A stretch of DNA of 52,199 nt from an uncultured bacterium (GTDB taxonomy: Bacteria > Bacillota > Clostridia > Lachnospirales > Lachnospiraceae). The stretch is taken from the NCBI GenBank assembly GCA_905215155.1, contig CAJMPJ010000025.1, forward strand, positions 1 to 52,199, read 5' to 3'. The position numbers were made by a program, and so were the translations under genes. This document shows, piece after piece, positions 50,225-52,199 of this stretch (positions are counted from its first letter, which is position 1; each line of letters opens with the position of its first letter). Under the pieces are notes generated by a model. That model saw only the letters and a program-made list of their open reading frames with translations, did not search any database and was not told the origin of the DNA.

Positions 50225-51895
50225 TTAACCCTGGACGGCTAACATGATGCTGGGAATCAACTGTTTCTTTCTGGATACCACACCCGGTAAGCTGACCACA
50301 TGTTCCTGTGAGTTGGTTTTGTCGTCATCTGCGCGGAAGGCTGTTGCGATCATCTGCTTTGCTCCCTGGCCTTCGCAGAGCAGAACCGTGGACTCTGTAA
50401 GTATATTGGTAAGCATAAAGAACATCATATCCACCCCGTGCTCTTCTCTCGCCTTTTTCATGTATGGAAGCATGCGTTCCTCCAGTTCCTTCAGCTCCTC
50501 GGAGTTTAAAGAACTGATCTGACCTACGCCAAATGTTACCTTTCCAACGTTAAACTTCTTAAAATCCTGATAAAAAATCTCCCCGTCTGTCTTTCCCTTT
50601 AAATTACTGCCTGCCGCAAACATGGAGGAAGCATACTTTTCAGCATCAATCCCTGCGATCTCTGCAAGAGCAAGGGCTGCCTTTTTATCTGCATCCGTAC
50701 AGGTCGGAGAACGGAACAAAAGCGTGTCGGAGATGATGGCACTGCACAGAAGTCCAGCGATCTGAGGCTCAATGGCAACCTGATTCTCCTGATACATCTG
50801 ATAAACGATGGTAGCCGTACACCCTACCGGCTGATTGCGGAAAAATACAGGTGCAATGGTTTCCACGGTTCCAAGCCGGTGATGGTCAATGATCTCTAAG
50901 ATCTCCGCACTTTCCATACCTTCCACCGCCTGGGACCTTTCGTTGTGGTCCACAAGGATGAGCCGTTTTCCTTTTGCCCCCAGCAAATTACGGCGGGAAA
51001 TCATGCCCTTATACTTTCCGTTCTTATCAAGAATCGGGAAATCACGGTGGCGCTTGCTTGCCATCACGTCTTTGATCTCATCAATGTAATCTTCCTCTTC
51101 AAACGTAATCAGCCCTTCCGTCTTCATGAAAAAGCTGATGGGAATGCTCTGGTTCACCAGACGGGCCGCTGTATACGTGTCATATGGTGTGGTCATGACC
51201 GTACAGCCCCGCTCCTGCGCCAGCTTTTTAATGGTCATGGAAACTGCGGCACCTTCGCAGACAATAATGCACGCTGCCTCCATCTCAATGGCACAAAGCT
51301 GGGATTCATACCGGTTTCCCAGGATGACCAGATCGCCCTTGGAGATGTAATACTCCATCATATCCGGATTGGCGGCAGCGATCAGAACTTTTCCCTTATC
51401 AAAATAGGCATTCTTATTGCCAACCACAATATCCCCCTCCAACGTCTCTACGATGTTGGAGTACTGGGTGCAGGCTTTTGATAAAATGCTGCTGTCATAT
51501 ACGTTCATGTAAGACTTTGCAATGTCTCCCACCGTAATAAGCCCTTCCAGCATCCCCTTTTTGGTAATTGCCGGAATCGTCACTACATTATCTTCCTGCA
51601 TCAGATTCCAGGCTTTCTTTAAAGATAGATTCTTATCCACCCCTTGAATCGGGCGGATCTCTATATCCAGAACCTGGGTCTTTACATTTTCCACAAGCTC
51701 CGGCGCTTCCATGCCAAAATAATTTAACACAAACTGGGTTTCTTCGTTGACACGTCCGGCACGTCCCGGCTGATAATCTTCCCCGGTTATGATCCGCTTC
51801 AGGTTTGCATAGCAGACTGCGGAGCAGATGGAATCGGTATCCGGATTTTTATGTCCAATCACGATGGTCTTTCTATTTTTAAGGCTGTTTTTCAT
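50225..51895 (-). CDS. ppaC: Mn-dependent inorganic pyrophosphatase with CBS and DRTGG regulatory domains (family II)
   Basis: 556 residues. The DHH phosphoesterase core is split by a regulatory insert. The N-terminal GHKNPDTDSICSAVCY holds metal-binding His and Asp residues, then come CBS1 (about 70-125), a DRTGG domain (about 130-245), CBS2 (about 250-305), VDHNERSQAV and DHHRLGTVE of the DHH domain, and the DHHA2 domain (about 410-556) with GSNLKGKTDGEIF. The enzyme splits pyrophosphate to phosphate and is controlled by adenine nucleotides, and in DRTGG forms by diadenosine polyphosphates. AAAGGAG precedes ATG 51895. It leads an operon with the flavin reductase and kinase genes. Confidence 0.92.
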   Translation of the reverse strand: MKNSLKNRKTIVIGHKNPDTDSICSAVCYANLKRIITGEDYQPGRAGRVNEETQFVLNYFGMEAPELVENVKTQVLDIEIRPIQGVDKNLSLKKAWNLMQEDNVVTIPAITKKGMLEGLITVGDIAKSYMNVYDSSILSKACTQYSNIVETLEGDIVVGNKNAYFDKGKVLIAAANPDMMEYYISKGDLVILGNRYESQLCAIEMEAACIIVCEGAAVSMTIKKLAQERGCTVMTTPYDTYTAARLVNQSIPISFFMKTEGLITFEEEDYIDEIKDVMASKRHRDFPILDKNGKYKGMISRRNLLGAKGKRLILVDHNERSQAVEGMESAEILEIIDHHRLGTVETIAPVFFRNQPVGCTATIVYQMYQENQVAIEPQIAGLLCSAIISDTLLFRSPTCTDADKKAALALAEIAGIDAEKYASSMFAAGSNLKGKTDGEIFYQDFKKFNVGKVTFGVGQISSLNSEELKELEERMLPYMKKAREEHGVDMMFFMLTNILTESTVLLCEGQGAKQMIATAFRADDDKTNSQEHVVSLPGVVSRKKQLIPSIMLAVQG

Positions 51896-52029
51896 AGTAT
51901 CTCCTTTTTCATAATCTGTTTACAGGCCGTTCATATTGTGTTCATATCCGTTTTTTATACTAATTGTATAGAAAATTAGTTTTTAAAATAAGTTAATCAG
52001 TCAAGTTGCACATAGATTTTTCATAATTG

Positions 52030-52052
52030 CCCCGGTTGTCCGTCAACCGGGG
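52030..52052 (-). other. GC-rich hairpin in the ppaC leader RNA
   Basis: CCCCGGTTG (52030-52038) and CAACCGGGG (52044-52052) form a 9-bp stem with a 5-nt loop, within a leader of about 190 nt between the promoter and the ppaC start. A smaller CTCC/GGGAG pairing (52054-52070) lies next to it, upstream in the RNA. No T-run follows, so it is not a simple terminator. I cannot match it to a known riboswitch; the fluoride class was considered and its conserved core is absent. Confidence 0.5.
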
Positions 52053-52094
52053 TCTCCTCATATTGGGAGGTTTCTTCCTTTGTGAAGTATTCCC

Positions 52095-52122
52095 ATTATA
52101 TCATAATTTAGTAAATTGTAAA
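52095..52122 (-). promoter_or_regulatory. Promoter of the ppaC operon
   Basis: On the minus strand TTTACA (52122-52117) and TATAAT (52100-52095) are 16 bp apart, predicting a start near 52088 and a long leader of about 190 nt before ppaC. Confidence 0.65.
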
Positions 52123-52199
52123 TAAACCGCAAATAAAATACCAGATATGGCTGAAGAATTTCATTTCCCGCCAATAGTTTCGAGATCGAAGAGCGGTTA

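Noticed and set aside
52021..52075. Possible fluoride riboswitch before the pyrophosphatase gene
   Set aside because: The conserved GGxGAUGG core and pseudoknot partners of that class are not present.

Overview
The window reads as chromosome of an anaerobic Firmicute, most likely a Lachnospiraceae clostridium of the Lacrimispora type. The reasons are purine-rich Shine-Dalgarno sequences, TTGACA/TATAAT-type promoters, a flavodiiron protein, a clostridial-style urocanate hydratase, a family II pyrophosphatase with CBS/DRTGG domains, and class B sortases. Genus placement is an inference from gene content. No rRNA, tRNA, CRISPR array, insertion sequence or phage was seen.

Layout: (1) 1-800 holds an unannotated 27-codon holin-like toxin on the minus strand, with a convergent antisense RNA promoter and terminator (a type I toxin-antitoxin locus). 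(2) 0.8-5.4 kb: a PucR-type regulator divergent from a two-domain old-yellow-enzyme oxidoreductase, then an AAC(3)-family acetyltransferase whose promoter lies in a perfect 12-bp dyad. (3) 5.7-8.6 kb: a frameshifted corA remnant, then a Crp/Fnr regulator with an N-terminal cysteine cluster, Ric/ScdA and a flavodiiron protein. A CRP/FNR-type palindrome sits exactly at -41.5 of the predicted promoter, so this is a nitrosative/oxidative stress module.

(4) 8.7-22.7 kb: a long minus-strand catabolic cluster. It holds a D-2-hydroxyacid dehydrogenase, a TauABC/SsuABC-like importer, an RpiR regulator, an M20 N-carbamoyl/N-formyl amino-acid amidohydrolase, an ATZ/TRZ-type amidohydrolase, both aconitase X subunits, HutU, HutI, HutD and a YitT membrane protein. 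It can take urocanate to glutamate on paper, yet has no histidine ammonia-lyase (HutH) in view and carries an aconitase X dehydratase of unknown substrate. This is the best candidate for an undescribed pathway.

(5) 22.8-36.2 kb: an exopolysaccharide cluster resembling the Listeria Pss locus: UDP-GlcNAc 2-epimerase, a thioredoxin-GH8 fusion, a GT-C transferase, a BcsB-like protein, a processive GT2, a DUF2334 protein, a degenerate GGDEF protein with an intact I-site (predicted c-di-GMP receptor), a WsfD-like membrane protein and a DPM1-like GT2. (6) 36.3-44.5 kb: a sortase-assembled pilus locus with the gene order of the streptococcal FCT region (tip adhesin, SipA-like protein, FctA-like pilin, class B sortase, FctB-like LPKTG basal pilin, second class B sortase). 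The SipA-like protein has the Asp and Gly substitutions of a dead signal peptidase. A BTAD/SARP-type regulator (44.7-45.9 kb) lies just upstream.

(7) 46.3-52.2 kb: a methyl-accepting chemotaxis protein; a deletion scar fusing the start of oppA to the end of oppF; and a ppaC - flavin reductase - shikimate-kinase-like operon with a structured leader at the right edge.
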